Shown: positions 9,201 through 18,800 of the stretch, one piece after another | Layout of the letters: every line of letters starts with the position of its first letter | Position numbering within the stretch: the stretch's first letter is position 1 | From: Terriglobus albidus | GTDB taxonomy: Bacteria; Acidobacteriota; Terriglobia; Terriglobales; Acidobacteriaceae | Assembly: GCF_008000815.1 (NCBI RefSeq) | Contig: NZ_CP042806.1 | Location: 2,480,001 to 2,544,000 of the forward strand | Direction: 5' to 3' | DNA: 64,000 nt | The notes under the pieces: model-generated | Databases searched by the model: none | Told to the model about the DNA's origin: nothing | Seen by the model: the letters and a program-made list of their open reading frames with translations, nothing else | Made by a program: the position numbers and the translations under genes

Positions 9201-12200
9201 CAGGGGAGTACGGCCACTAACTACGTCTATGTCAGTCCCCAATATGGGTTCAATGGCAGCGTAAATCTTTCGGTATCAGGCCTGCCGAGCGGAGTCACGG
9301 CTGCATTTTCTCCGAATCCAACTACGGGATCCAGCAACCTCACCTTCACCGCAAGTTCGAGCACGGCGGTAGGCCAGTATCCGCTGACGATCACAGGAAC
9401 TTCGGGAACAATTACAAAGACGTTCTCCACGACACTGAGCGTCTATACTCCCACCTTTACACTCTCTGGTAGCGGCACCGTCAATATTGGACAGGGAACC
9501 AGCGGCACGGGGTATCTCTACGTCAATGGTCAGTATGGATTTTCGGGTAACGTGAACCTGAGCGTATCGGGTCTTCCAAGTGGCGTGACCGCCACGTTTT
9601 CCCCAAACCCAACGACAGGTTCCAGCCAGATCACGTTTGCAGCGGCCAGCAGCGTTGCCGTGGGACAATACCCTCTCACCATTACGGGTACGTCCGGTTC
9701 TAAGACGGTTACGATGACCATGACTCTCGGCGTGTATACGCCGACCTTTACCTTGTCCGGTTATGGTGCATCCATCGGGCAGGGTACCTCGGGCAGTGGA
9801 TATGTTTACGTCAACACACAGTATGGGTTCAGCAGCCCCGTAACCCTGTCTGCCACTGGCGTGCCCAGCGGTGTAACGGCGACGTTCTTATCAAACCCAA
9901 CAACAGGTTCCACTACCATCACGTTTGCCGCGAGCAGCTCTGCTGCGACCGGACAGTACCCGATTACGATTACAGGAACCTCCGGCTCCCTAACGGCGAC
10001 GACAACATTGACACTGAGTGTTTATGCGCCGTCATTCACTCTATATAGCTATGGTGTGAGCATGGGGCAGGGAAGCACTGCCTCCGGCTACGTTTACGTC
10101 AATTCGCAATATGGATATCCGGGCAGCGTAACCTTGTCTGCTTCCGGACTGCCGGCGGGCTTAACCGCTTCGTTTACGACCAATCCCACGACCTCCAGCA
10201 GTCAGGTCTCCTTGACGTCCAGTTCCGCTCTGGCGCCAGGGCAGTATCCGATAACCATTACGGGAACCTCTGGAAGCCTGACGGCGACAACTTCGCTGGT
10301 CGTCAGTGTCTATGCCGCCGGATTCTCGATCAACACTCCTTATTTCGGAAGTGCTAACCCTGGCACCACGCAGACGGGAACGGTCACGGTGAATCCCCAG
10401 TACGGTTTCAGTGGAAATGTCACGCTCTCCGCTACAGGTTTGCCGAGCGGAGTTACGGCCTCATTCTCGCCGAATCCCACCACGGGTTCGAGCATCATGA
10501 CACTGACGCTGAGCAACAGTGCGACTCCTGGTTACTCACAGATCACTGTTTCTGGTGTCTCCGGTTCCGTCACTGCCGTGGGTTCAACATCGCTCACGGT
10601 CAATCAGCAATCATTTACAGTCTCTTCCGCTCCAGGAGTCCTGAACCTGTCTCCAGGTACCACAGCGAAATCGAGCGTTATGGTGAAGCCGCTGAATGGG
10701 TTTAGCGGCAGCGTAAACTTTACTGCTACAGGTTTGCCCAGCGGAGTTACGGCTTCGTTCTCTCCGAATCCCACGACCGGAAGTGCGATCGTGACGTTTA
10801 CCGCCGATAACTCGGCGACTGTCGGCTCTGGAACGGTGACGATTACGGGAACATCGAATGGTGGAAGTGCTTCGACGGCACTCACCGTAAACGTCGTTGC
10901 GGCATCGACGGCGACGTCGACCTCGCTTTCGGCGATCTCGAACGGTACGGCTGTGACTTCTATCGGCACCGGATCGCCAATTGCTCTAACCGCGGCTGTG
11001 ACGTCTGGCGCTACGGCGGTAACCAGTGGCGAGGTGATCTTCTGCCAGGATGCGGGCACCACGTGTGATGTGGGGCATCGATTTGCTTCGGCACTGCTCG
11101 GAAGTGGAGGGAAGGCTGTTGTTCGCTTGATCCCCGGTCCGGGAGTTCATAGCTATGGCGCGACCTTCCTGGGAAGCAATGGGCTCTCAGCCAGCACATC
11201 CAGTGCCGTGGCTCTCACCGTGACAGCAACGCTGCCAACGACAACCACGTTGTCCTCCAGTGGCAGCCCGGGTAACTACACACTGTCTAGTACGGTTACG
11301 GGACAGGGAAGACTGGCTCCAGGGGGCACCGTTTCATTTGTCGATGTGACGAGCAATAACGGCATAGTGAAGGCGCTGACATTGTCGCCTTCCCAGACAA
11401 ATGCCAGCTTCGCAACCAGTGCAAGCGCGGTGGGTAGCACGTCGCTCTATGGTCTCGCTTCTGGAGATTTCAATGGAGACGGCGTCACTGATCTTGCAGT
11501 TGGAAATTCATATTCCAAGCAGCTCACGATTCTTCTTGGCAAGGGAGACGGCACTTTTACTGCCACGAGTCAGGGACTTACGACCACCAGCCAGCCGCTT
11601 GCCAGCGTGGCGGGAGATTTCAATGGAGATGGCAAACTGGATCTCGCGGTCGCCTGCTCCAATGCGAATGCCCTCTTGTTCTTCCTCGGGAATGGCGACG
11701 GCACATTCCAATCGTCAACTGCTTTGACAACGGGAAATAGCCCGGTCGGACTTGTGGCGGAAGACTTCAACCGCGATGGCAAGCTGGACGTAGCGGTTGC
11801 GAATAGCTATAGCAACACTGTCAATATCTTCCTTGGCAATGGAGATGTTACGTTTACGAACAATCAGAGTCCTCAGACCGGAAATTCTCCGCGAGCGATT
11901 ATCGCTGCGGATTTCAACAAAGATGGCCTGATCGATCTGGCGGTCGCGAACTCCGACTCAACCCTGACAATTCTGCTGGGAAGCGGAGATGGATCGTTCA
12001 CTGCGGCTCTGAGTCCGTCTACAGGCTCTTATCCAGTCGCTATCGCTGCGAGCGACTTGAACGGCGACGGTATTACTGATCTGGCAGTGGCAAATTCAAG
12101 CAGCAGTACCGCCACCATTCTGTTGGGAAATGGTGATGGTACGTTTACGGCAAGTGTCAGTGTGGTTACGAGTTCGAATCCGGGATCGATCGTTGCAGGC

Positions 12201-14012
12201 GACTTCAACGGCGATGGTAAACAGGACCTTGTTCTTGCAAGCACTTATCAAAACGGCGTTTCTCTGATTCCTGGAAAGGGCGACGGTACGTTTGGTGCGA
12301 GCGTAACGACGTCGTCAGGAACGTCCCCATCCTTTCTGTTAGCGGGAGACTATAACGGTGATGGTGTGCCGGATATTGCAGCTCTAAACGCCAGCAGCGG
12401 TCTGGTTACCACACTTGTATCAAAGTGGGTTCAAACGGCAAGTGCTTCAGCAGCGGGGGTATTCCCGTTCGGACAGGGACAGCACCAGGTCAAAGCCAGT
12501 TATGCGGGCGATGCCAGCTATCAGGGAAGTTCCTCAAGTGCGATAACCCTCACAGCTCAGGCCGGTCCGCCGGCGGTGACGGTAACACCAGCTTCGGCTA
12601 CGATATCCGTCTTGCAGCCACTGACGGTCGCAGTGAATGTGGGGGCCGGAAGTGGATACCCGACTCCTTCCGGAACCGTTACATTGACCAGCGGCAGCTA
12701 TAGCGCACAACAAACACTGGCTTCCGGTGCCGCCAGCTTTACGGTTCCTGCCAACGCACTTGTTGTGGGGAATGACACGCTGACTGCAGCCTATGTGCCG
12801 GATGCCTCGAGTACATCGACGTATACGAATGCAAGTGGAACCGCAGCGGTTAAAGTGACGTCAGCGATTACACCGACGGTCACGGTAACTCCTGCTGCGT
12901 CGAACATTACAACTGCACAGCCGCTTTCGGTTTCAGTAGGCGTTGCCGGCGGTAATGGAAACCCAACACCAACCGGTACTGTTACGTTGACGAGTGGAAG
13001 TTACAGTGCACAACAGACACTTAGCTCGGGCTCGGCGACGTTCAGTATCGCTGCGGGGACTCTGGCTGTCGGCAATGACACGCTGGCAGTTGCATATGCA
13101 CCCGATACGTCCGGTGCCACGATCTATACATCCGCCAACGGATCGGGAGCAGTGACGGTAACTCAGGTCATTGGCAGCGGCTCGGCTGCGTTGGCGATGA
13201 CCGTATCGCCTGCAGTCATCACAGATAAGCAGGCTGCCACGGTTAGCATCTCCGTGGCAGGTCCGAGTGGACAGGCCGTACCGACCGGTACTGTAACTCT
13301 TAGTAGCAGTACCTATACGTCTCAGCTCACACTGGCCAATGGAAGCGCAAGTGTTTCGGTTGCTGGCTCAAGCCTGAGCAGCGGTTCGAACACACTCTCG
13401 GTGACATACTCCGGAGATGCAAACTATGCCTCCACCACCGGATCCGGAACCGTAACGGTCACACCCGTTGTGGCCGCGGGAGCGACGCCGTCTCCGGTGA
13501 ATCGTGGGTCGAATACAACCAGCACCATCACCTTCAATGCCGGCAGCGGCTACAGCGGCACGATGAATGTAGTCTGCGCGCTGACAGCCTCGCCTTCCGG
13601 AGCACAGAATGCGCCCACCTGCAGTCTGTCGCCCTCGAGCTTCTCACTGACTGCAGGCGGTAGCGGTACGACGACGCTGACCATCCGTACAACGGCGCCC
13701 ACATCTGCGGCGTTGACGATGCCTGGCAATCCTCGGAGCTGGGGAGCAGGTCTGGTGGTTGCGGCATTTGCTCTACCCGTCCTATGGTGCATGCCGCGTC
13801 GTCGCAAGCTGATTCCGCTCCTCATGCTGCTGATGGCTATCACAATCACAATCGGCAGCAGCGGTTGCGCCGGAGGAGGAAAGTCTTCCTCTTCGGGCTC
13901 CACGGGCTCGACAGGGACGACCACGGGTAGCTACACCTTTACGGTAACGGGCACGGATGCGACCAACACAAGCGTCTCCGCTACTACGGCCGTCACGGTC
14001 ACCGTCCAATAG
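6252..14012 (+). CDS. Giant sedolisin-type (S53) protease with Ig and FG-GAP repeats
   Basis: About 2,586 residues. After a signal peptide (cleavage probably after VQAQ) comes a pro-kumamolisin propeptide (about 6400-6850), then an S53 domain with Glu (7152) and Asp (7164) in AEVVLDI, the oxyanion-hole Asp in SGDNG (7380) and the catalytic Ser in GTSFAAP (7704). About ten tandem 90-residue Ig-like repeats follow (8000-10890), each with YGFSGNV, GLPSGVTA and YPITITGTSG signatures. Seven FG-GAP/VCBS repeats (11450-12430) with DxNxDGxxDL calcium loops probably form one seven-bladed propeller. Two to three further Ig-like repeats follow. The tail has a membrane-like segment near 13740-13800, a basic stretch and a lipobox-like SSGCAGG. 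The ATG at 6252 has GGAG 8 nt upstream; the ATG at 6291 is an alternative. Role: secreted acid protease or adhesin. Confidence 0.85.
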   Translation: MVSGFLPRFDVGIMSSTGRIGRIFPRYFLLFTALLMSVVATLPVQAQSPQTLRNHVMPAVTQGTAPMVAAMSESEQMSFSIVLPLRNQSELTSLLKRLYDPSSPDYRQFLSVSEFTERFGPTAQDYETVASYARANGFTVADAPANRMVLSLSGTAAQVESAFGVRMNYYQHPTESRTFFSPDREPTVDLAVKIAHISGLNNFYLPRPAFQLGSNVQSMASVNGSGPGGSYLGSDMRAAYYGGSTLDGNGQVVGLLEFEGYNKSDVDLTFTNAGQTYKVPVTNVLLNGMTGAPVSSGGEAEVVLDIVQAIGMAPGLKQVRVYIGNNDASMLNSMASENLAKQIGCSWSWRPDDPAVADPFFQEMAAQGQSFFTASGDNGAFAANVPFYFPAEDTYVTAVGGTHLTTSGAGGSWVSETAWNSSGYGTGGGVSPDSIGIPSWQAGLATTANGGSTTLRNVPDVAMEADFDNYMCYMGTCITTGAGTSFAAPRWAGFMAMVNQQAIEAGNAPKGGLGFINPTIYAIGSDSRFATEMHDTTSGNNQTAGQSVWYSAVTGYDLVTGWGSANGQNLIDELAGRQVPGFWIAAADGTVSLNQGKTSSTTITVTDAADFTGSVNLAVTSTLPTGVTATWGTNPTTNTSVLTFTATASAPESSTPVTITGTSGSLTATTTLTLAVHQPSFTLSPSPATVSVNPGNSVTSTITVTPKYGFSGDVTLAASGLPAGVTATWGTNPTTGSSVLTLATSSSTLGGTYPITITGTSGSITATTTVSAVIQAPSFRISGYGSVNIGKNASGSAYFYVTPLYGFTGNVNFTVSGLPTGVSAYFSPASSAYSSTLYLSASGATPGQYTVTVTGTSGSLTASTTFILGIYEPSFTLSSNGSVDVGQGSSTSAYVYVSGQYGFNSNVNLSVSGLPSGVSVLWNPNPTTYSSTLSLITSSSVPTGQYTLTISGKSGSLSASTTLKLNVYAPTFSISGYSNVTIGQGSTATNYVYVSPQYGFNGSVNLSVSGLPSGVTAAFSPNPTTGSSNLTFTASSSTAVGQYPLTITGTSGTITKTFSTTLSVYTPTFTLSGSGTVNIGQGTSGTGYLYVNGQYGFSGNVNLSVSGLPSGVTATFSPNPTTGSSQITFAAASSVAVGQYPLTITGTSGSKTVTMTMTLGVYTPTFTLSGYGASIGQGTSGSGYVYVNTQYGFSSPVTLSATGVPSGVTATFLSNPTTGSTTITFAASSSAATGQYPITITGTSGSLTATTTLTLSVYAPSFTLYSYGVSMGQGSTASGYVYVNSQYGYPGSVTLSASGLPAGLTASFTTNPTTSSSQVSLTSSSALAPGQYPITITGTSGSLTATTSLVVSVYAAGFSINTPYFGSANPGTTQTGTVTVNPQYGFSGNVTLSATGLPSGVTASFSPNPTTGSSIMTLTLSNSATPGYSQITVSGVSGSVTAVGSTSLTVNQQSFTVSSAPGVLNLSPGTTAKSSVMVKPLNGFSGSVNFTATGLPSGVTASFSPNPTTGSAIVTFTADNSATVGSGTVTITGTSNGGSASTALTVNVVAASTATSTSLSAISNGTAVTSIGTGSPIALTAAVTSGATAVTSGEVIFCQDAGTTCDVGHRFASALLGSGGKAVVRLIPGPGVHSYGATFLGSNGLSASTSSAVALTVTATLPTTTTLSSSGSPGNYTLSSTVTGQGRLAPGGTVSFVDVTSNNGIVKALTLSPSQTNASFATSASAVGSTSLYGLASGDFNGDGVTDLAVGNSYSKQLTILLGKGDGTFTATSQGLTTTSQPLASVAGDFNGDGKLDLAVACSNANALLFFLGNGDGTFQSSTALTTGNSPVGLVAEDFNRDGKLDVAVANSYSNTVNIFLGNGDVTFTNNQSPQTGNSPRAIIAADFNKDGLIDLAVANSDSTLTILLGSGDGSFTAALSPSTGSYPVAIAASDLNGDGITDLAVANSSSSTATILLGNGDGTFTASVSVVTSSNPGSIVAGDFNGDGKQDLVLASTYQNGVSLIPGKGDGTFGASVTTSSGTSPSFLLAGDYNGDGVPDIAALNASSGLVTTLVSKWVQTASASAAGVFPFGQGQHQVKASYAGDASYQGSSSSAITLTAQAGPPAVTVTPASATISVLQPLTVAVNVGAGSGYPTPSGTVTLTSGSYSAQQTLASGAASFTVPANALVVGNDTLTAAYVPDASSTSTYTNASGTAAVKVTSAITPTVTVTPAASNITTAQPLSVSVGVAGGNGNPTPTGTVTLTSGSYSAQQTLSSGSATFSIAAGTLAVGNDTLAVAYAPDTSGATIYTSANGSGAVTVTQVIGSGSAALAMTVSPAVITDKQAATVSISVAGPSGQAVPTGTVTLSSSTYTSQLTLANGSASVSVAGSSLSSGSNTLSVTYSGDANYASTTGSGTVTVTPVVAAGATPSPVNRGSNTTSTITFNAGSGYSGTMNVVCALTASPSGAQNAPTCSLSPSSFSLTAGGSGTTTLTIRTTAPTSAALTMPGNPRSWGAGLVVAAFALPVLWCMPRRRKLIPLLMLLMAITITIGSSGCAGGGKSSSSGSTGSTGTTTGSYTFTVTGTDATNTSVSATTAVTVTVQ

Positions 14013-14039
14013 CAATCGCACCTTGTTGCATCTACTAGG

Positions 14040-14073
14040 CCGCATGGGGAACAACCCATGCGGTTTTTGTTTT
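14040..14073 (+). terminator. Rho-independent terminator of the S53 gene
   Basis: A 9-bp perfect stem (CCGCATGGG at 14040-14048 with CCCATGCGG at 14055-14063) around GAACAA is followed by TTTTTGTTTT. It lies 27 bp after the S53 stop. Confidence 0.9.
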
Positions 14074-14152
14074 AGAGGCCATCCTTCGGTTCCTATTGAC
14101 CAACCAGGGAGGAAGTTTGAGAGCATGGACAGGTCACAAGGAGCCGAACGCA

Positions 14153-15805
14153 ATGGAACGTATCGATGGTCTTAGTCGTAGAAACCTGTTGAAACGTGGT
14201 GCGCTCGCACTCGCATCGGCAAGATTGGCCCGCTTTGCGAAGGCACAGAGTGTGGCGGCATCAGGGCCGTACGGGCCGACCTGGGATTCACTCAAGCAGT
14301 GGCGAATGCCGGAATGGTTTCGCGATGCCAAGTTTGGCATCTGGGCGCACTGGAGCGCGCAATGCGTGCCGGAGCAAGGAGACTGGTACGCACGCCGCAT
14401 GTACCTGCAGGGAGACGCCTGCTACGACTACCACGTGAAGACATATGGGCATCCGTCGAAGGTTGGCTTTAAAGAGATTGATTATCTATGGAAGGCTGAG
14501 CGCTGGCAGCCGGAACAGTTGATGGAGCTCTATGTGAAGGCGGGAGCAAAGTACTTTATGGCGCTCGCCTGTCATCATGACAATCTGGACTGCTTCGATT
14601 CCACCCACCACGCATGGAATACCACGCGGGTGGGCCCTGGAAAGGATATCGTCGGCACCTGGGAGAAGATCGCTCGCGCGCACGGAATGCGTTTTGGCGT
14701 TTCCAACCACACTTCGCATGCCTGGCACTGGCTGCAAGCGGCCTATGGATACGATCCCGAGGGGCCGATGGCAGGAGTCCGTTATGACGCCTATCAGCTC
14801 AGCGCTAAAGATGGAAAGGGAACCTGGTGGGATGGACTGGACCCGCAGGAGCTCTATACCGGCCGGAATATCGTCATGCCCGATGGTTTCAAGACAATTG
14901 CAGAAGCCAATGCCTGGCATGAAAAGCACGATCGTGTCTGGGATGAAGCTCCGCCGCGGGCGAACCCGGAGTTCGTCCGCACCTGGTATCTCCGGTGCAA
15001 AGATCTGATCGACAAGTACAAGCCCGATCTTCTCTACTTCGACGATCGCGAATTACCGCTCGGCCAGGCTGGTCTCGATATTACCGCGTACTACTACAAC
15101 GCCAGCCTGTCGTGGCATGGAGGCCAGCAACAGGCCGTTGTTGCGGCGAAGGAATATAGTCCCGAGCATGCGGGAGCAACGATGCTGGACATCGAACGTG
15201 GTCGTGCCCAGGGCATCCTGGAAGCTCCGTGGCAAACGGATACCTGTATCGGTGACTGGCACTACAAACGCTCGCTCTTTGAAAAGCACGAGTACAAGAC
15301 TCCGGACTGGGTGGCCAAGTCGCTGGTCGACATCGTCAGTAAGAATGGCAACCTCATGCTGAATATTCCTGTCCGCGGAGACGGCAGTATCGATGAGGAC
15401 GAGCACAAGTTCCTTGCGGAGTTCGGTCGCTGGATGTCAGTGCACGGAGAGGCCATCTACGGTACCCGTCCCTTCAAGATCTATGGCGAAGGCGCACCGG
15501 ATGTGAGCGGATCGCATAATTTCAACGAGTCCAAAGCAAGAGCCTTCGACTCCAGCGACATCCGTTTCACCGCTAAAGGCGATGTGCTGTATGCGTTCGT
15601 CCTGGGATGGCCGGCAGATGGCAAGGTGAGCATTAAATCGCTCGCTGCAAACAATGCGATGTATCCCCGCAAGATCGGTTCTGTCGAGATGCTGGGGGGA
15701 CATGGTCGCCTCGAGTTCCGTCAGGAAGCGGAGGCGCTGACGATCAAGCTTCCAGCAAAGCCGCAAGACCGTCTTGCCGTCTATGCCTTCCGCATCCGCG
15801 CTTGA
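14153..15805 (+). CDS. GH29 alpha-L-fucosidase with Tat signal
   Basis: A 550-residue retaining alpha-L-fucosidase. The N-terminus has a twin-arginine motif, SRRNLLKRG, then a hydrophobic run ending AKAQS, so export of the folded enzyme by Tat is likely. WFRDAKFGIWAHWSAQCVPE is the GH29 N-terminal barrel signature. The expected nucleophile is Asp297 in LLYFDDRE; most family members have W/Y-F-D-G here, so FDD is slightly unusual. KNGNLMLNIP is the conserved strand near the end of the barrel. The C-terminal beta-sandwich runs from about residue 430. The ATG at 14153 has AAGGAG at 14138-14143. An in-frame upstream ATG at 14096 would put residues ahead of the Tat motif and is less likely. It completes a mannosidase/galactosidase/fucosidase set in this region. 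Confidence 0.9.
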   Translation: MERIDGLSRRNLLKRGALALASARLARFAKAQSVAASGPYGPTWDSLKQWRMPEWFRDAKFGIWAHWSAQCVPEQGDWYARRMYLQGDACYDYHVKTYGHPSKVGFKEIDYLWKAERWQPEQLMELYVKAGAKYFMALACHHDNLDCFDSTHHAWNTTRVGPGKDIVGTWEKIARAHGMRFGVSNHTSHAWHWLQAAYGYDPEGPMAGVRYDAYQLSAKDGKGTWWDGLDPQELYTGRNIVMPDGFKTIAEANAWHEKHDRVWDEAPPRANPEFVRTWYLRCKDLIDKYKPDLLYFDDRELPLGQAGLDITAYYYNASLSWHGGQQQAVVAAKEYSPEHAGATMLDIERGRAQGILEAPWQTDTCIGDWHYKRSLFEKHEYKTPDWVAKSLVDIVSKNGNLMLNIPVRGDGSIDEDEHKFLAEFGRWMSVHGEAIYGTRPFKIYGEGAPDVSGSHNFNESKARAFDSSDIRFTAKGDVLYAFVLGWPADGKVSIKSLAANNAMYPRKIGSVEMLGGHGRLEFRQEAEALTIKLPAKPQDRLAVYAFRIRA

Positions 15806-15818
15806 ACGCAGTGATCAG

Positions 15819-15853
15819 AAAACAGCAAGGGCAGAGCCGAGGCTCTGCCCTTG
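15819..15853 (-). terminator. Terminator of the minus-strand TonB receptor
   Basis: A 13-bp perfect inverted repeat (15826-15838 with 15841-15853) has only GA between the arms, and the minus strand then reads TTTT. It sits between the convergent fucosidase and receptor genes and can serve both, better on the minus strand. Confidence 0.7.
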
Positions 15854-15870
15854 TGCATTGTGGAGGACTT

Positions 15871-18800
15871 TTAGAAATCGAGCCTCAGCGCCAGTTGTCC
15901 GGTTCGATTGCCGGAGTTCTCGGCCGTTTGTGTTGCGGTGATCTGTCCAAACGAATCAGGAGCAGACACATTCACAGCAGGCGGCGCGAAGTTGGGATGG
16001 TTGGGAAGGTTGGTGAAGGTCGCCTCAAAGCGCATCCGGAGCGACTCTCTGAGTGGAAACGTCTTCGACAGACCACCAGCGACCGCGGTCGTGCCAGGTC
16101 CTACCAGGCTGCCGACGGCACAGTTTCCAATGCGGCCGGCGCCCGGAATCGGATTGAATGCGTTGATATTGAAGTAGTTGGAGAGCGAACGGTTCGAGGG
16201 AATCGGATTCCCGATGCAGTCTGGCCGGAGTGCGGCTCCACGAAAGACCAGATTCAGATTCGCGGTGTCGTAGCTCGGGCTGGTGGTCGGCGTAAGGTAT
16301 GGTCCTGTCTGCCACATGGAGACGGTGCTGATCTCCCATCCACCCAGCAACGCATCGCCGAAGGAGTTCATGTTGCTGAAGAATGTCCTCTTGCGGCCAA
16401 AGGGAAGCTGATAGATCGCGGAAGCGAGGAAACGGTTGCGGCGCGTGCCGACAACATTACCCCGATTAGCGCGCAGGTTGAACCGATCGGCCACAGGAAC
16501 GCCATAGTTGACCTCAGGCGCAAAGACCGACGGAGCATCGCCCGCGGCGTTGCTCAGGTTTTTTGCCCAGGTGTGATTTACCTGTAAGAGCAGGCCATGG
16601 CTCATACGTTGGTTGAGCTCTGTCTGCAGCGCCTGGTAGTTCGCTCCGCCGGCATTTTCGCTGGAGAGGATGCGTGCCCAGTTCGGATAAGGCCGTTTGC
16701 TGTAGTCGTTCGGAGTGACGCTGGCGTGCTGCTGGTTCAGGTCGACGGTCTGTCCCATGCGATAGGAGTTCATGCCAACGTAGCTGACACGAAGCCCCAT
16801 GGCGTCCGTGACCTGACGCTCGACGGTGAAGTTCCACTGCGCTGCCTGGGGATCGCGGAAGTGCAGATTGACGTTCTGATAGAAGTCGCCCGTGCCTGCT
16901 GCCTCCTGGGGAGTAAGAGGTGCATTCACATTCGGAAACTGGAAGGCGGGTTGCCCATTTGCTTGTTGGTTGGCTGTCGTCTGCACAACGCCTACGTTGA
17001 TATTGGTGGTGTTGAACGAGAGTTGTCCGAGGCTTGTCATCGTAAAGATACCGAAGCCGGCACGCAGGACCGTCTTGCTATCGCCGAAGGGACGATAGGC
17101 GATGCCGAGACGAGGCTGGAAGTTCCCTTTGTAGAACTCCCGCAGACCATTGCCCACGCCCTTCTGGCTGGCCTTTTCGATTGGAGCGCAGGGGAGAGAC
17201 GCGTTCACGCCTGGGCAGCCATTGATGGTGTACAGCATCTCCTGTCGCGCGGAACCGTCGTTAGGGAGAATGAAACCACCATTCGATGGATCGAATGCTC
17301 CGAGGTTATTGTTCTCGCTCACGAAGGGGGGCAATGCCTGCCAACGGAGACCGGCGCTGAAGGTGATGTAGCGCGTCATGTGCCATTCGTCCTGAGCATA
17401 GAGACCAGTCTCATAAGCATGCAGCTTAGTGTCAGGCCCGGAGCGGGCGACATAGCTCTTCGAGGGAAGTCCCAGCAGCAGATCGGAGAACGCGTTTCCG
17501 CTGAAGGTGGCCGCGTTGAAGGTGAAGGCGCCAAAGTCGTTCGAGCCACCGAAGCTCTCCAGGTCGGTATAGCGGACGCGACGGAAATCGACACCGAACT
17601 TCATGGTGTGGCTGCCCTTCACCCATGTGAGATTGTCGGCGAACTGTAGTGTTTGTGATCTCGTGGTTCCAGTCTTGTCGCGCCCGATCGGTGTGAAGTT
17701 TGTACCGTCACTGAAGTCGAAGGTCGGAAATGCATTGACGTTCGGCACATCGCTCAGGTTCAGGCCCTGAAGGCCGAGTTGCTGTACGGCGGATGCTCCG
17801 CTGATCGGGAAGTCGACGACCGCGGTGTAATACGTCAAACCGAAGCGGGCTTCGTTCAAGAGCGTGGGGCGGATGGTGTAGTTGTGCGAGAGGATCAGGT
17901 TACGATTCGATTCGCGGTGCACCTCGGTGGGAAGCAGATTGTTCGTCACCGTCGAGTCGACATTCTTCCAGCTCCAACGGCCGTAGAGCTGCTGCTTGTC
18001 AGAGAGTGTGCGGTCGATGCGGAGATCGTATCCATTAATGTTCGCGGGAGTAGGTGCCTGGAAACGGTAGTTGCCCGTCAGATTGGAACCATCGCCGGAG
18101 TTCGGAAGAGGCACATAGTTATTCAGCAGCGACTGCGAAACCGCACTGAGCCGGTTAGACGGAACCTGATTATTGGCGAACGCTTGTCCAGTTGCGGGAT
18201 CGACGGCCGCTGGACCGGGAACGTTATTCAGATTGCCCGACCGCATCGCGGCTGTAGGAACGCTGAGCACGAGGGGCGTTGTGAAACGGCGACGGTTGCC
18301 TTCGTAATCCGCAAAGAAGAATGTCTTGTCGGTGCCAGGCTTTACATGGGGAAGGCGGAGCGGTCCGCTGAAGCTGCCGCCGAAGGTGTTGTAAGCCTTG
18401 TGCGCCTTGCTGTCGAATCCCCATGTCTTCGCATCGAAGGCGCTGTTCTGCAGGTATTCGAACGCACTGCCATGGAAACGGTTCGCTCCGGATTTGGTAA
18501 TGATGGTGACGTCGGCCATCTGCGAGAACTCGGCATTGTTATTGAACTGGGTCACCTTCATCTCGCTGATGAGCTCTGAGGAAGGATTCATGTTGTTCAA
18601 TGCGCCATTCTGGCGAATGTTCACCGTTGATGTTCCATCAACCGAGTACTGAATCTGGGCGGAGGTTCCGCCGCCAATAGAAACATTGCCGCTGCTGTCC
18701 TGCTGGACACCGGGGACGGCGACGAGGGCCGCCAGCGGGCTGTCATTCCCGCCACGATAGTTCATGGGGAGCTGGACTACCTGGTTAAATTTCTTGGTAT

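Noticed and set aside
8000-10890. Tandem DNA repeats that could be taken for a CRISPR array or satellite
   Set aside because: The 270-bp period lies in frame within a protein and encodes Ig-like domains. The DNA copies differ at many third positions.
8033-11062. Several open frames on the minus strand inside the S53 repeats
   Set aside because: They are mirror frames of a Thr/Ser/Gly-rich repetitive coding region and show the same periodicity as the sense gene.
15802-17649. Long plus-strand frames opposite the TonB receptor
   Set aside because: They lie antisense to a clear receptor. Their translations are rich in Arg, Val and Glu without motifs, typical of antisense frames in GC-rich genes.
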